Assembly (NCBI RefSeq): GCF_040364665.1
Contig: NZ_BAABWX010000001.1
Coordinates: 1,860,001 to 1,924,000, forward strand
Reading direction: 5' to 3'
DNA from: Cognatishimia sp. WU-CL00825
GTDB taxonomy: Bacteria; Pseudomonadota; Alphaproteobacteria; Rhodobacterales; Rhodobacteraceae
DNA: 64,000 nt
The notes below the pieces were generated by a model, which was not told the origin of the DNA, searched no databases, and saw nothing but the letters and a program-made list of their open reading frames with translations. Below, one piece after another: positions 25,419 to 35,300 of the stretch; the stretch's first letter is position 1, and each line of letters starts with the position of its first letter. Both the position numbers and the translations under genes were made by a program.

Positions 25419-27173
25419 ATGCCACGTATGTTAATGTCATTAGTTCTTGCAGTGTTTTTTATGTCGCGCGCCGCTTTTGCGCAGCAAAGTGATATTGTCT
25501 GGGTTCAAATCGAAGCACAGCCCAGCCTGACGCAAACGCAGAACGAAATTCGCAATTATGCCAACCGCTTACAAGACGTAAACGGCTTTGACCTGGGCGG
25601 AGGTTGGTATGGCATTGCGCTTGGTCCCTACACGCGCGAAGACGCGGAAACCGTGTTGAATGTGTACCGTCGCGACAATCTGATCCCACGCGATTCCTAC
25701 ATCACCTTTTCCTCGTCGTTTAAGCGGCAAGTTTGGCCCATCGGTGCGAATCTGTTGAACACCGCAGCGCTGGACACCCCCAATACCGAGACCCAGACCC
25801 CTGTGGCCGTGTTGGACGCAGCGGAAGCGGCCCCCACAATCATCGAAATCGCGGACGAAACCCCACGCGAGGCGCGCGCCAGCGAAGCCCGCCTGTCACG
25901 TGACGAGAAAAAGACCCTGCAATCCTGGCTGCAATGGGCAGGCTTTTACACAGCCGCCATCGATGGTTCGTTTGGCCGAGGCACCCGCGCCTCTATGTCT
26001 GCCTGGCAGGCCGCGAACAACTTTGAAACCACCGGTGTGATGACAACCCGCCAACGCGACATGCTGAAATCGCAATATAACGCTGTGCTCGAAGGCCTAG
26101 ACCTTGAGGTTGTCACAAACCCAGACGCGGGCATCGAAATGCTAATCCCAACAGCTGTGGTTGAATTCAGCGCGGCGGAGTATCCGTTTGTAACCTTCAC
26201 CCCCAAAGCCGACATCGACGCTCAGGTGGTGATGATCAGCCAAGAGGGCGACCAAACCACACTCTTTGGCCTTTATGACATCATGCAAACCCTGGACATC
26301 GTTCCGATGGACGGCCCACGCGAACGCAAAGACGACAGCTTCGTGCTGGTCGGCGAGGATGCCAGCCGCATCAGCCACACCGAAGTCAGCCTCAAACAGG
26401 GCGAAATCAAAGGGTTCACCCTTGTGTGGCCTGCAGGCGACGAAGAACGCCGCCGCCGCGTCCTTAGCGAAATGCGCGCGTCCTTCACCCGCACCTTTGG
26501 CGCGATGAACCCCAATATTGGCTCTGATGCGGTGCAAGACATCGATCTCTTGTCTGGTTTGGAAGTCCGCAAACCACAAGTGTCCCGCTCTGGCTTTTAT
26601 GTCGATGATGCGGGCACCGTTGTGACCACAGCCCAAGCCATTGGCAGCTGCCAGCGCATCACAATCGACGAAGACTACGAAGCAGAAATCGCTGGTATTA
26701 ACGCCGATCTGGGCATAGCCGTGTTGCGCCCAACCTCGTCTTTGGCCCCGATGGGGGTCGCGCAATTCCGCGAAAGCAACCCGCGTTTGCAATCTGATGT
26801 GGCCGTTGCTGGCTATTCCTTCGAAGGCGTTCTGGGGGCCCCTTCGGTCACCTTTGGCAAGCTGGCAGAACTGCGTGGCCTGCAAGGCGAAGCAGAGCTG
26901 ACACGCCTTGCCCTGGCCCCACTGCCCGGTGATGCCGGTGGTCCGGTCTTTGATGCAGGTGGCGCTGTGGTGGGTATGCTATTGCCAGCCTCAACAACCG
27001 GCGAACGCCAATTGCCCCAAGACGTCAGCTTTGCTGCCCGTGGTGATGCAATCCGTGCTGTCTTGACCGAAGCAGGCTATCAAACCGCCTTGGGCGATGC
27101 GCTTGGTCTTATGGCTCCCGAAGATTTGACAGCCCATGCAAGCGATATGACTGTGCTGGTAAGCTGCTGGTAA
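25419..27173 (+). CDS. Exported trypsin-fold pseudoprotease with peptidoglycan-binding domain
   Basis: A 584-residue exported protein: signal peptide (residues 1-21, cleavage after AFA), a SPOR-like repeat at about 28-100 (WVQIEAQPSLTQTQNEI, YGIALGPYTREDAETVL), a peptidoglycan-binding domain at about 163-215 (LQWAGFYTAAIDGSFGRGTR), then a trypsin-like fold. The catalytic triad is degraded: the histidine motif VVTNAHVV reads VVTTAQAI (Q406), the serine motif GDSGGP reads GDAGGP (A506), while the aspartate (NADLGIAVL, D430) remains. It probably lacks peptidase activity and may bind cell-wall or peptide ligands. The family is annotated as serine protease in relatives as I recall. Divergent from glyQ; ends at a bidirectional terminator. 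Confidence 0.85.
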   Translation: MPRMLMSLVLAVFFMSRAAFAQQSDIVWVQIEAQPSLTQTQNEIRNYANRLQDVNGFDLGGGWYGIALGPYTREDAETVLNVYRRDNLIPRDSYITFSSSFKRQVWPIGANLLNTAALDTPNTETQTPVAVLDAAEAAPTIIEIADETPREARASEARLSRDEKKTLQSWLQWAGFYTAAIDGSFGRGTRASMSAWQAANNFETTGVMTTRQRDMLKSQYNAVLEGLDLEVVTNPDAGIEMLIPTAVVEFSAAEYPFVTFTPKADIDAQVVMISQEGDQTTLFGLYDIMQTLDIVPMDGPRERKDDSFVLVGEDASRISHTEVSLKQGEIKGFTLVWPAGDEERRRRVLSEMRASFTRTFGAMNPNIGSDAVQDIDLLSGLEVRKPQVSRSGFYVDDAGTVVTTAQAIGSCQRITIDEDYEAEIAGINADLGIAVLRPTSSLAPMGVAQFRESNPRLQSDVAVAGYSFEGVLGAPSVTFGKLAELRGLQGEAELTRLALAPLPGDAGGPVFDAGGAVVGMLLPASTTGERQLPQDVSFAARGDAIRAVLTEAGYQTALGDALGLMAPEDLTAHASDMTVLVSCW

Positions 27174-27200
27174 GCCACTAAAAACACGGCGAAACAAACG

Positions 27201-27237
27201 AAAAACCCGCATCCTCAGATGCGGGTTTTTGTTTTTT
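27201..27237. terminator. Bidirectional terminator between the pseudoprotease gene and hisG
   Basis: AAAACCCGCATC (27202-27213) and GATGCGGGTTTT (27218-27229) form a 12-bp stem with a CTCA loop, and T runs flank both sides (TTTTTGTTTTTTT on plus, a T run on minus). It serves two convergent transcripts. Confidence 0.93.
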
Positions 27238-27266
27238 TAAACCGAAAACCTTGGCGATTTGCAGCT

Positions 27267-27959
27267 CTAGACTCCAAGCTGTGTCAGCAAGGCATCCAGA
27301 TGCGCGCGCTCTTCGCCTTCTAACGGGGCTTTGCGGGCGCGAAACAACGTCGCCTGAGATTTTAACACCAAGCCGTTGGACAGGATCTTCAAGTGGTTCG
27401 CGCGCAGCGTATCGCCAGTTGAAGTGATGTCGGCCACAGCCTCAGCAGTCATATTCTTGACGGTGCCTTCCGTTGCCCCTTGGCTGTCCACCAATTGATA
27501 ATCAGCGACGCCATTTTCACGCAGAAACTCTCGCACCAACCGGTGATATTTAGTGGCGATCCGCAGGCGAAACCCATGTTGTTTGCGAAAAGCCGCCGCC
27601 GCCGCGTCCAGATCTTCCAGCAGGTTTACATCGACCCAGCAGGCAGGCACGGCAATGATCAGATCGGCCCCACCAAAGCCCAATTCGGCCATGGTTTCGA
27701 TTTTCTGCTCCCAAAGCCCCAACTTTTCGCGCACCAAATCGGTGCCAGTGACACCCAAATGAATGCGCCCGGCGGCCAGCTCGCGCGGTATTTCACCCGC
27801 ACTCAGCAACACCAATTCAATGCCGTCCACACCTTCGACCTTACCGGCATATTCACGGTCAGACCCGGTGCGCGACAGCTTAACGCCGCGCGCTCCAAAC
27901 CAGTCAAAGGTCTTTTCCATCAACCGCCCCTTAGAGGGCACACCCAACTTGATTGTCAT
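27267..27959 (-). CDS. hisG: ATP phosphoribosyltransferase, short form
   Basis: A 230-residue short HisG (HisGS), the catalytic subunit of the first histidine-biosynthesis enzyme, joining ATP and PRPP. It starts MTIKLGVPSKGRLMEKTF and shows GVTGTDLV, FGGADLIIAVPACWVD and TATKYHRLVREFL-type PRPP-binding (RIATKYHRLVREF). It lacks the C-terminal regulatory domain of long HisG and therefore needs HisZ, which is encoded immediately upstream with a 4-nt overlap. Confidence 0.96.
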   Translation of the reverse strand: MTIKLGVPSKGRLMEKTFDWFGARGVKLSRTGSDREYAGKVEGVDGIELVLLSAGEIPRELAAGRIHLGVTGTDLVREKLGLWEQKIETMAELGFGGADLIIAVPACWVDVNLLEDLDAAAAAFRKQHGFRLRIATKYHRLVREFLRENGVADYQLVDSQGATEGTVKNMTAEAVADITSTGDTLRANHLKILSNGLVLKSQATLFRARKAPLEGEERAHLDALLTQLGV

Positions 27960-29041
27960 AGCTGCGCCTCCAGGCTCATAACCACTTCAGGCCGGATCAC
28001 CGCGCCAACCGCTGGAATTTCGCTGCCATTGCCCAAAACCCGGGTCAGCGCATCATAACGCCCGCCAGTGGCCACCGGCGGCAGATTGGCAAAGCCATCT
28101 GCGTAAAACCCAAACACAAACCCATCGTAATATTCTAGGTTCGTACGGCCATAGCTGGCTTCAAATTCTAATGCATCCACCGATACGCCGCATTTGTCCA
28201 AAGCCTCGATCCGATCGCGCAGCTTAAACACCGCCTCAGTGATCGCAGGCATATCCACCGCAATATCGCGCAGCCTTTCCAAGGCAAACGGCAGGGTTTC
28301 CCGCACATTCAACAAGGCGTCCAGCAAATCCACCTGCCCTGCAGAGATCGGATCAGATTTCACATCCACACGCAGCGCTTCGATGCGGTCAGACACTTCT
28401 GCTGGTGTGCGCAGACCAATGAAGGGCACGCCACTTTGCATCGGGGCCTCTTCAGCCAGCAAAGCCGCCCGGCTCGCAGGCACAGGCACCCGGCCAGAAT
28501 AGCGATCCAGCAAAGCCCGAAAACGCCGTGGCCGCCACACATGGCGCAACAATGCGGCCTTGCGGCGGTCAGATGTGTCCAAGCCCCGCACCGCAGCCAT
28601 CAGCAGACCAATGTCACCGGTGGCAGCCCGCAACGGCAGATGCGCCAAAGCGCCCTGCACCAACGAAAACACCTCAGCATCCGCCGCCGCCGGGTTCTCA
28701 CGATCAAAAACCTCGTAGCCCACCTGCGTATATTCATTGGCGCGGCCAGTATCATCTTCTTGACGGCGAAACACCTCACCCGAATAGGTGTAACGTGCCG
28801 GTTCTGCCCCGTGGTCCATATGCATCTGCACCACAGGCACGGTGAAATCAGGCCGCAACATCTGTTCCCCCAACAGGCTGTCACTGGTCACATAGGCCCG
28901 CGCGCGAATGTCTTCACCATAAAGGTCCAGCAACACTTCGGCAGGCTGCAAAACCGAAGTCTCCGCAACCGTGGCCCCCGTGGCCTCAAAACGCGCCCGC
29001 AATTCAGCGGCCCGCGCCCGGATCAACGCTTTTTGTGGCAT
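27956..29041 (-). CDS. hisZ: ATP phosphoribosyltransferase regulatory subunit (HisRS paralogue)
   Basis: A 361-residue HisRS-like paralogue that forms a hetero-octamer with short HisG and confers histidine feedback control; it does not charge tRNA. Class II synthetase remnants are visible (FTVPVVQMHMD, YSGEVFRRQEDDTGRANEYTQ-type motif with partial residues, GGRYDAL), but the HisRS C-terminal anticodon domain is absent. The ATG overlaps the stop of hisS by one base (TGATG), and the stop overlaps hisG (ATGA), making a three-gene unit. Confidence 0.95.
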   Translation of the reverse strand: MPQKALIRARAAELRARFEATGATVAETSVLQPAEVLLDLYGEDIRARAYVTSDSLLGEQMLRPDFTVPVVQMHMDHGAEPARYTYSGEVFRRQEDDTGRANEYTQVGYEVFDRENPAAADAEVFSLVQGALAHLPLRAATGDIGLLMAAVRGLDTSDRRKAALLRHVWRPRRFRALLDRYSGRVPVPASRAALLAEEAPMQSGVPFIGLRTPAEVSDRIEALRVDVKSDPISAGQVDLLDALLNVRETLPFALERLRDIAVDMPAITEAVFKLRDRIEALDKCGVSVDALEFEASYGRTNLEYYDGFVFGFYADGFANLPPVATGGRYDALTRVLGNGSEIPAVGAVIRPEVVMSLEAQL

Positions 29042-30600
29042 CAGCTTACGTCCTCGTTCTGGCCCGCCAGTATCTCGCGTACCTTGGCCACCAAATCTCC
29101 GCGCGCCACTTCAAACTGACTCGGGCGTTCTTTCCACTCTTCCAGGGTGGCACTTTCCGCGATCTTGGCCCCCAGGATCAAATCTTTAATCTGAACAACG
29201 CCCTTTTCCTTCTCGTCGCCCCCTTCGATGATCGCCACCGGAGAATTGCGCTTATCTGCATATTTCAGCTGATTGCCAAAGTTCTTGGGATTGCCCAGAT
29301 ACACCTCAGCCCGAATACCCGCATTGCGCAGCTCTGCCACCATGGCCTGATAATCGGCCATGCGCGCCTTATCCATCACGGTCACCACAACCGGCCCGGC
29401 CTCTACACCGCCAATGCGGCCCTTTTCGCGCAGCGCCGCCAACAGACGATCGACCCCAATCGACACCCCGGTCGCAGGCACGGCTTGCCCGGTAAAACGC
29501 TTGACCAAATCATCGTAACGCCCGCCCCCGGCAACAGAGCCAAACTGACGCTTGCGGCCCTTGTCGTCCAAGATCTCAAAGGTCAGCTCTGCTTCAAACA
29601 CCGGTCCGGTGTAATAGCCAAGACCACGCACAACCGATGGATCAATCTCAATGCGATCAGCCCCATAACCACCAGCGGCCAGCAAATCTGCGATCTGCTC
29701 CAGCTCGGCAATGCCTTCCGCCCCAACAACAGAGCTGCCAACAGCCGCACGTAAATTCGCAAAGGTCTGCGCAACCTCATCTGCCTTTGATGTCAGAAAC
29801 GCCAGAACCGGCTCAGCCTGAGCCTCGCTCAGACCCACCCCATCAATAAACGCCCCAGAGGCGTCAAGCCGCCCCTTGGTCAGCAATTCGCGCACGCCGG
29901 CCTCGCCAACTTTGTCAAACTTATCAATCGTGCGCAGAATATCGTCAGCAGAAGGAAATTTCTTATTTCCCTCACTGTCATAGATTTCGTTTCCTCTTGG
30001 ACGAAGTTCCTCAGGGCCGAGAACCACTTCCAACACACCGTTCAAAACCTTGCGGTTGTTGACCCGCACCAGATAATCGCCACGCGCAATGCCCACAGCT
30101 TCCAGCGTATCTGACAACATCGCACAAATCTCGGCATCCGCCGCCACAGAGGCCGCGCCAACCGTATCCGCATCACATTGATAAAACTGACGATACCGAC
30201 CGGGGCCAGGCTTTTCATTGCGCCAAACCGGCCCCATCGCATAACGGCGATACGGCAGCGGCAAATCATTGCGGTGCTGCGCATAGACCCGCGCCAAAGG
30301 CGCCGTCAAATCATAGCGCAAGGCCATCCAGTCACCCGGCTTGTCTTGTGATGCGCTTTCATCAGCCTCCTGCCAGGCAAACACACCAGCATTGGGGCGC
30401 TCTACATCAGGCAAAAACTTGCCCAAAGCCTCGACGGTTTCCACCGCAGCACTCTCCAAAGCGTCAAAACCATAGCGATGATAAACCCCGGCGATTTGAT
30501 GCAGCATTTCTGTGCGTTCCGTCACCTCGGTGCCGAAATAATCGCGGAATCCCTTAGGCGTCACCGCCTTTGGGCGCGGGGCTTTTTTCACTTTGGCCAT
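29041..30600 (-). CDS. hisS: Histidyl-tRNA synthetase
   Basis: A 519-residue class II synthetase. Motifs: the HisA-type loop [38 protein letters not shown] (motif 2), and the catalytic-loop [12 protein letters not shown]; a C-terminal anticodon-binding domain ([37 protein letters not shown]) follows. Compared with Escherichia coli HisRS (424) it has insertions, notably around residues 210-290, as in many alphaproteobacteria. ATG 30600 begins a basic N-terminus ([12 protein letters not shown]). Next gene hisZ overlaps by 1 nt. Confidence 0.95.
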   Translation of the reverse strand: MAKVKKAPRPKAVTPKGFRDYFGTEVTERTEMLHQIAGVYHRYGFDALESAAVETVEALGKFLPDVERPNAGVFAWQEADESASQDKPGDWMALRYDLTAPLARVYAQHRNDLPLPYRRYAMGPVWRNEKPGPGRYRQFYQCDADTVGAASVAADAEICAMLSDTLEAVGIARGDYLVRVNNRKVLNGVLEVVLGPEELRPRGNEIYDSEGNKKFPSADDILRTIDKFDKVGEAGVRELLTKGRLDASGAFIDGVGLSEAQAEPVLAFLTSKADEVAQTFANLRAAVGSSVVGAEGIAELEQIADLLAAGGYGADRIEIDPSVVRGLGYYTGPVFEAELTFEILDDKGRKRQFGSVAGGGRYDDLVKRFTGQAVPATGVSIGVDRLLAALREKGRIGGVEAGPVVVTVMDKARMADYQAMVAELRNAGIRAEVYLGNPKNFGNQLKYADKRNSPVAIIEGGDEKEKGVVQIKDLILGAKIAESATLEEWKERPSQFEVARGDLVAKVREILAGQNEDVS

Positions 30601-30703
30601 CGCTCATGTTTCCTTGGCTAAATTACGTGGCCCGCACTTACCGCACCCCCCCGCCGCAAGCAAGCCAAACACCCATTCACATCAAGCACGCCAACTGAGC
30701 TGC

Positions 30704-30801
30704 TTCATTTTTCCACAAATACTCTGGGGTGAACGGCAAAACCCTGTTTTGACGAGAGGGGCAAAGCCCCTATCCAATGCATCAAGAGGGGCAAAGCCCC
30801 T
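30704..30801 (-). repeat. Dispersed GTATTT hairpin repeat, copy C (with duplicated hairpin)
   Basis: On the minus strand the order GGGGCTTTGCCCC, variable arm, CCCCAGAGTATTT and a GGAAAAATGAA tail matches copy A. The AGGGGCAAAGCCCCT hairpin occurs twice (30757-30771 and 30787-30801), each within AAGAGGGG-type flanks. It is in the divergent hisS/slyX intergenic region, unlike the other copies, which lie at gene 3' ends. Confidence 0.75.
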
Positions 30802-30835
30802 ATTTTTAACCTCAGACGCGCAAACCACCCCACCC

Positions 30836-30864
30836 TTGACCACTTCCCCCCAAAGCACTAGGCA
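30836..30864 (+). promoter_or_regulatory. Candidate promoter giving a leaderless slyX mRNA
   Basis: TTGACC (30836-30841), a 17-nt spacer and TAGGCA (30859-30864) end 6 nt before the ATG at 30871, the same distance as at the HAD gene (5989). No ribosome-binding site is seen. Confidence 0.4.
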
Positions 30865-30870
30865 AATTCC

Positions 30871-31065
30871 ATGCAAGATCTCGAAGAACAAATCGCTCAC
30901 CTGAGCCGCACCGTCGAAGAAATTTCAGACGTGGTCGCGCGCCAAGACACAGAAATCGCGCAGCTCACCCGCCGCGTGACCCTGCTGCTGGAACGTGAGG
31001 CACACCGAGAAGCCTCCGCAGGTGACAGCGTCACCATCGGCAACGAACGCCCACCGCATTACTAA
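30871..31065 (+). CDS. slyX: SlyX-family protein
   Basis: A 64-residue mostly coiled-coil protein (EEQIAHLSRTVEEISDVVARQ, IAQLTRRVTLLLE) ending in the proline-rich PPHY typical of SlyX. Its biochemical role is unknown. The start has no Shine-Dalgarno, consistent with leaderless translation. The M20 amidohydrolase gene follows after 18 nt and is likely cotranscribed. Confidence 0.85.
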   Translation: MQDLEEQIAHLSRTVEEISDVVARQDTEIAQLTRRVTLLLEREAHREASAGDSVTIGNERPPHY

Positions 31066-31083
31066 TTCATGGCAATTTGACAT

Positions 31084-32235
31084 ATGCTTACGAATTCAGA
31101 CCTCGCAGAATTGACCGCATTTCGACGCCAACTTCACCAGATGCCAGAAGTGTCAGGTGAAGAAATCGAAACCGCGAAAGCCATCGTCAATGCCCTAAAA
31201 GCCCTGTCCCCGACCCGCATCTTAACCGGCCTTGGCGGCCATGGCGTGGCGGCAGTATTTGACAGCGGCGTTACCGGGCCAACCGTTATGTTTCGGGCAG
31301 AACTCGACGCGCTGCCCATCCAAGAATTAAACGACATCGCATGGGCCTCTAAAATCGCGGGCAAAGGCCATCTTTGTGGCCATGACGGTCACATGACGAT
31401 GTTGCTGGCGCTTGGGCGGCAAATCGCACGCAGCCCAGTTGCAAAAGGCCGGGTGGTCTTGATGTTCCAACCCGCCGAAGAAGACGGCAGCGGCGCAAAG
31501 GCTGTTGTAGCTGATCGCGCATATGCCGACATAAAACCCGATTGGGCCTTTGCCATTCATATCGAACCTGGGCGGCCCTTTGGCTATGTTTCAACCTGCC
31601 CCGGCCTGATAAATTGCGCCTCGCAGGGCCTAAAGATCAAATTGACCGGTAAAACAGCCCATGCCGCAGATCCCCAAGATGGGCTTTCACCAGCCCAAAC
31701 GGTTGCCGAACTGATCCCAGCCCTAAACAGTCTTGGCAAGGGCGGCACGCTCGACGATGACTTCCGGCTGGTCACAATCACCCATGTGAATATCGGCGAG
31801 CCGACTTTTGGCATCGCGCCGGGCGACGCCGTTATCTTTGCCACCTTGCGCACGGCAAAAGACGCGGCGATGCGCGTCCTCTCGGATGAGGCACGCCAGA
31901 TCGCCACCACCGCCGCCAACGCAGCGGGGCTTCAGGTGGCCTTCGAGGTTTGCGATGATTTCGCTGCCTCAATTAACAATCCCGACGCATTTGACATCGC
32001 GACCACCGCGATGAATGCCATAAATGTGCCCAATGGCGATGCAGGTGTGCCCATGCGGGCCTCTGAAGATTTCGGCGTTTTTGGTTGGGAGGCCAAAGCC
32101 GCCATGTTATGCCTTGGTCCTGGAACAGATTATGCAGCGTTGCACAATCCTGACTATGACTTTCCAGACGATCTGATCCCGGTCGGTGCTGCGATTTTTG
32201 AACGCATCACCCGCGATCTTTTGGGCAAAGCCTAA
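31084..32235 (+). CDS. M20-family amidohydrolase
   Basis: A 383-residue metallopeptidase of the M20D/amidohydrolase (hippurate hydrolase/IAA-amino acid hydrolase) type. The binuclear metal site shows LCGHDGHMT, EEDGSGAKAV and IHIEPGRPFG, and a lid/dimerisation domain lies at residues about 180-290. Such enzymes cleave N-acyl amino acids or related amides; the substrate is not deducible. It follows slyX by 18 nt and is followed by the double-palindrome repeat, converging on dnaE. Confidence 0.88.
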   Translation: MLTNSDLAELTAFRRQLHQMPEVSGEEIETAKAIVNALKALSPTRILTGLGGHGVAAVFDSGVTGPTVMFRAELDALPIQELNDIAWASKIAGKGHLCGHDGHMTMLLALGRQIARSPVAKGRVVLMFQPAEEDGSGAKAVVADRAYADIKPDWAFAIHIEPGRPFGYVSTCPGLINCASQGLKIKLTGKTAHAADPQDGLSPAQTVAELIPALNSLGKGGTLDDDFRLVTITHVNIGEPTFGIAPGDAVIFATLRTAKDAAMRVLSDEARQIATTAANAAGLQVAFEVCDDFAASINNPDAFDIATTAMNAINVPNGDAGVPMRASEDFGVFGWEAKAAMLCLGPGTDYAALHNPDYDFPDDLIPVGAAIFERITRDLLGKA

Positions 32236-32263
32236 CCGCAAAAATCGCTCATTTTGCTTAAAA

Positions 32264-32320
32264 CGAATCGTACGTTTCAGGGCTCGAAACGTACAAATTG
32301 TACAATTTCGCAAATATGAA
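32264..32320. repeat. Double-palindrome repeat, copy 1
   Basis: CGAATCGTACGTTT, 9 nt, AAACGTAC, then AAATTGTACAATTT and an AAATATGAAA tail. GTACGTTT/AAACGTAC (32270-32277, 32287-32294) forms a stem, and AAATTGTACAATTT (32295-32308) is a perfect palindrome. A near-identical copy lies at 56736. Both are between convergent genes (here the M20 gene and dnaE). Confidence 0.8.
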
Positions 32321-32390
32321 ACCCGCGGTCTGACACTGGGCAACCGTTACGCCGCGAAACCTCATATCCTTAGACGGGTGCTAGACGCGC

Positions 32391-35300
32391 TTAGTAATCT
32401 TCAACCGCCATCACCCCGGGCAGCGACTTGATCGCGCCTTTGATTTGCGGGTTCACCGGGAATTGGGTCCCCACATCCATCTCAACTTCTCCCGGCAACT
32501 CAGGATCCATCAAGCTGAACATCACCGGGCCACGTGGGCCTTTTTTCACTGCCTGACGCGCGCCTTCCAAAACATTGGCCACATTGGAAACGGCCTCGGC
32601 ATTCTCAAGATAGATCCGCAGCCCCGAGATGCCCGCATCAGCCACCACCGTATCAATGGGCCCGATGGATTTCGCCAAAAGCTTCAGCTGGTCTGCCTCC
32701 ATCGTGGCCTCAACACCCACCACGACTTTAGAACCCGTCTCTAAATATTCACGGCTCTTTTCCAAGGTTTCCGAAAAGATCGTGATCTCATAAGCCCCTG
32801 TCGGGTCAGACAATTGTGCAAAGGCAAAACGATTTCCGCGCGCCGATTTGCGTTCCTGTCGCCCTGAAACCCGCCCGGCAATTTTAGCCACGCAGGGGCC
32901 AGACCGGGCTTTTTCGGTCAGCTCATCCAGCGTCAAAACTTTCTTGCGCTTCAGGGCAACCATATAGTCTTCCAGCGGGTGCCCGGACAAAAAGAACCCA
33001 ATCGCGCGGGCCTCTTCATCCAGTCTTTCCGCAGGCAACCAATCGGCCACTTTGCTCAGGCGAGGCTCTGGCAGATCATCACCAGCCTCACCAAACAACG
33101 ACACCTGATCCGAAGCCTTTTGCTCATAAATCGCCGCTGAATAATGTACCAGACCTTCCAGACTTTCAAAGACCTTCCGGCGGTTCTTATCCAACTGGTC
33201 AAACGCCCCAGACCGCGCCAACATCTCAAGCGGCCGCTTGCCAACCCGTTTCAAATTCACCCGTCGGGCAAAATCAAACAACGTCGCAAACGGCTTATCC
33301 ACCCCATCCACCTTGCGTCCTTCGGTCACCAAAGTCATCGCTTCGGTGCCAACATTTTTCAACGCGCCCAGCGCATAGACCAGCTTGCCGTCGTGCACCG
33401 AGAACGTCGCCATCGAGCGGTTCACACAGGGCGGCACATAGGGCAGTTTAAGCTTCTTTTTTACTTCTTCAAAGTAAACCGCCAACTTGTCGGTCAGATG
33501 AATATCGCAATTCATCACCCCCCCCATGAACTCCACCGGATGGTTGGCCTTTAGCCATCCGGTCTGATAGCTCACAACCGCATAGGCAGCCGCATGGGAT
33601 TTGTTGAACCCGTAATTGGCGAATTTCTCCAGCAGATCAAAAACTTCGCTAGCTTTCTTGGCTGGTACGCCATTTTCGCCAGCACCTTTTTCAAACTTTG
33701 GACGCTCTGCATCCATCGCCTCTTTGATCTTTTTACCCATGGCGCGCCGCAACAGGTCCGCGCCGCCCAGCGAATAACCCGCCATGACCTGCGCGATTTG
33801 CATAACCTGTTCTTGGTAAACAATAATGCCCTGGGTTTCGGCCAAGATGTGGTCGATTAACGGATGCACAGACTCAATTTCTTTAAGGCCGTTTTTGACC
33901 TCGCAATAGGTCGGAATATTTTCCATCGGGCCAGGCCGATACAACGCGACCAGCGCAACGATGTCTTCGATACAGGTTGGCTTCATGCGCTTCAGCGCAT
34001 CCATCATCCCCGAAGATTCCACCTGAAACACTGCCACGGTTTTTGCCGCCGCATAGAGTTTATAGGTCGCCTCATCATCCAGTGGAATGGCATTGATTTC
34101 ATTCACCGCCCCTTCAGGCGGTTCATAAAGCTGCGTGCCATCCTGAGCCGTGTGAATATCGCGCCCCTCGCCCCTGATCAGATCCACTGCGTTCTGAATG
34201 ACCGTCAGGGTTTTCAGGCCCAAAAAGTCAAACTTCACCAACCCTGCCTGTTCCACCCATTTCATGTTGAACTGGGTGGCCGGCATGTCAGAGCGTGGAT
34301 CTTGATAAAGCGGCACCAAGGCGTCCAACGGCCGGTCCCCAATCACAACCCCGGCGGCGTGGGTCGATGCGTTGCGCAACAATCCCTCAACTTGCTGACC
34401 ATAATTCAGCAACCGTTCCACCACCGGCTCTGCCCTGGATTCGTCGCGCAGTCGTGGCTCGTCTTTCAGCGCCTTTTCAATCGATACGGGTTTCACACCC
34501 TCGACCGGGATCATCTTGGACAGGCGATCAACCTGCCCATAAGGCATTTGCAATACCCGGCCAATATCCCGCACCGCAGCCTTGGACAACAAGGCCCCAA
34601 AAGTGATGATCTGCCCCACTTTGTCACGGCCATATTTCTGCTGCACATAGCGGATCACCTCTTCGCGGCGATCCATGCAAAAATCGATGTCAAAATCCGG
34701 CATCGACACCCGTTCCGGGTTCAAAAACCGCTCAAACAGCAAGGAATAGCGCAACGGATCAAGGTCGGTGATCGTCAACGCATAGGCCACCAACGACCCC
34801 GCACCAGAGCCGCGCCCCGGCCCCACCGGAATGCCTTGCTCCTTGCTCCAATGAATAAAGTCGGCAACGATCAAGAAATAGCCCGGAAAGCCCATGCCCT
34901 CGATGATATCCAGCTCAAAATCAAGCCGCGCCTGATACTCTTCAAGCGTCACCGCATGCGGGATAACAGCCAGACGTTTTTGCAGGCCCTCGTTGGCCTG
35001 CCTGCGTAATTCAGTGACTTCATCATCGGCAAATTTCGGCAAGATGGGATCCCGCCGATAAGTGGCAAACGCACAGCGCTTTGCGATTTCCACGGTATTC
35101 TCAATAGCTTCCGGCAGGTCGGCAAACAGGGCAATCATTTCCTGAGGGGATTTGAAATAATGCTGCGCTGTCAGGCGCCTGCGGCCGTCTGATTGATCAA
35201 CATAGGCCCCTTCCGAGATGCAAATCAGCGCATCATGCGCCTCATACATTTCGGTTTTGGGGAAATAGACGTCATTTGTGGCCACCAGCGGAATATCCAT

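Noticed and set aside
33864..35009. 381-residue plus-strand open frame opposite dnaE
   Set aside because: Antisense shadow; the composition mirrors dnaE and no motif is seen.
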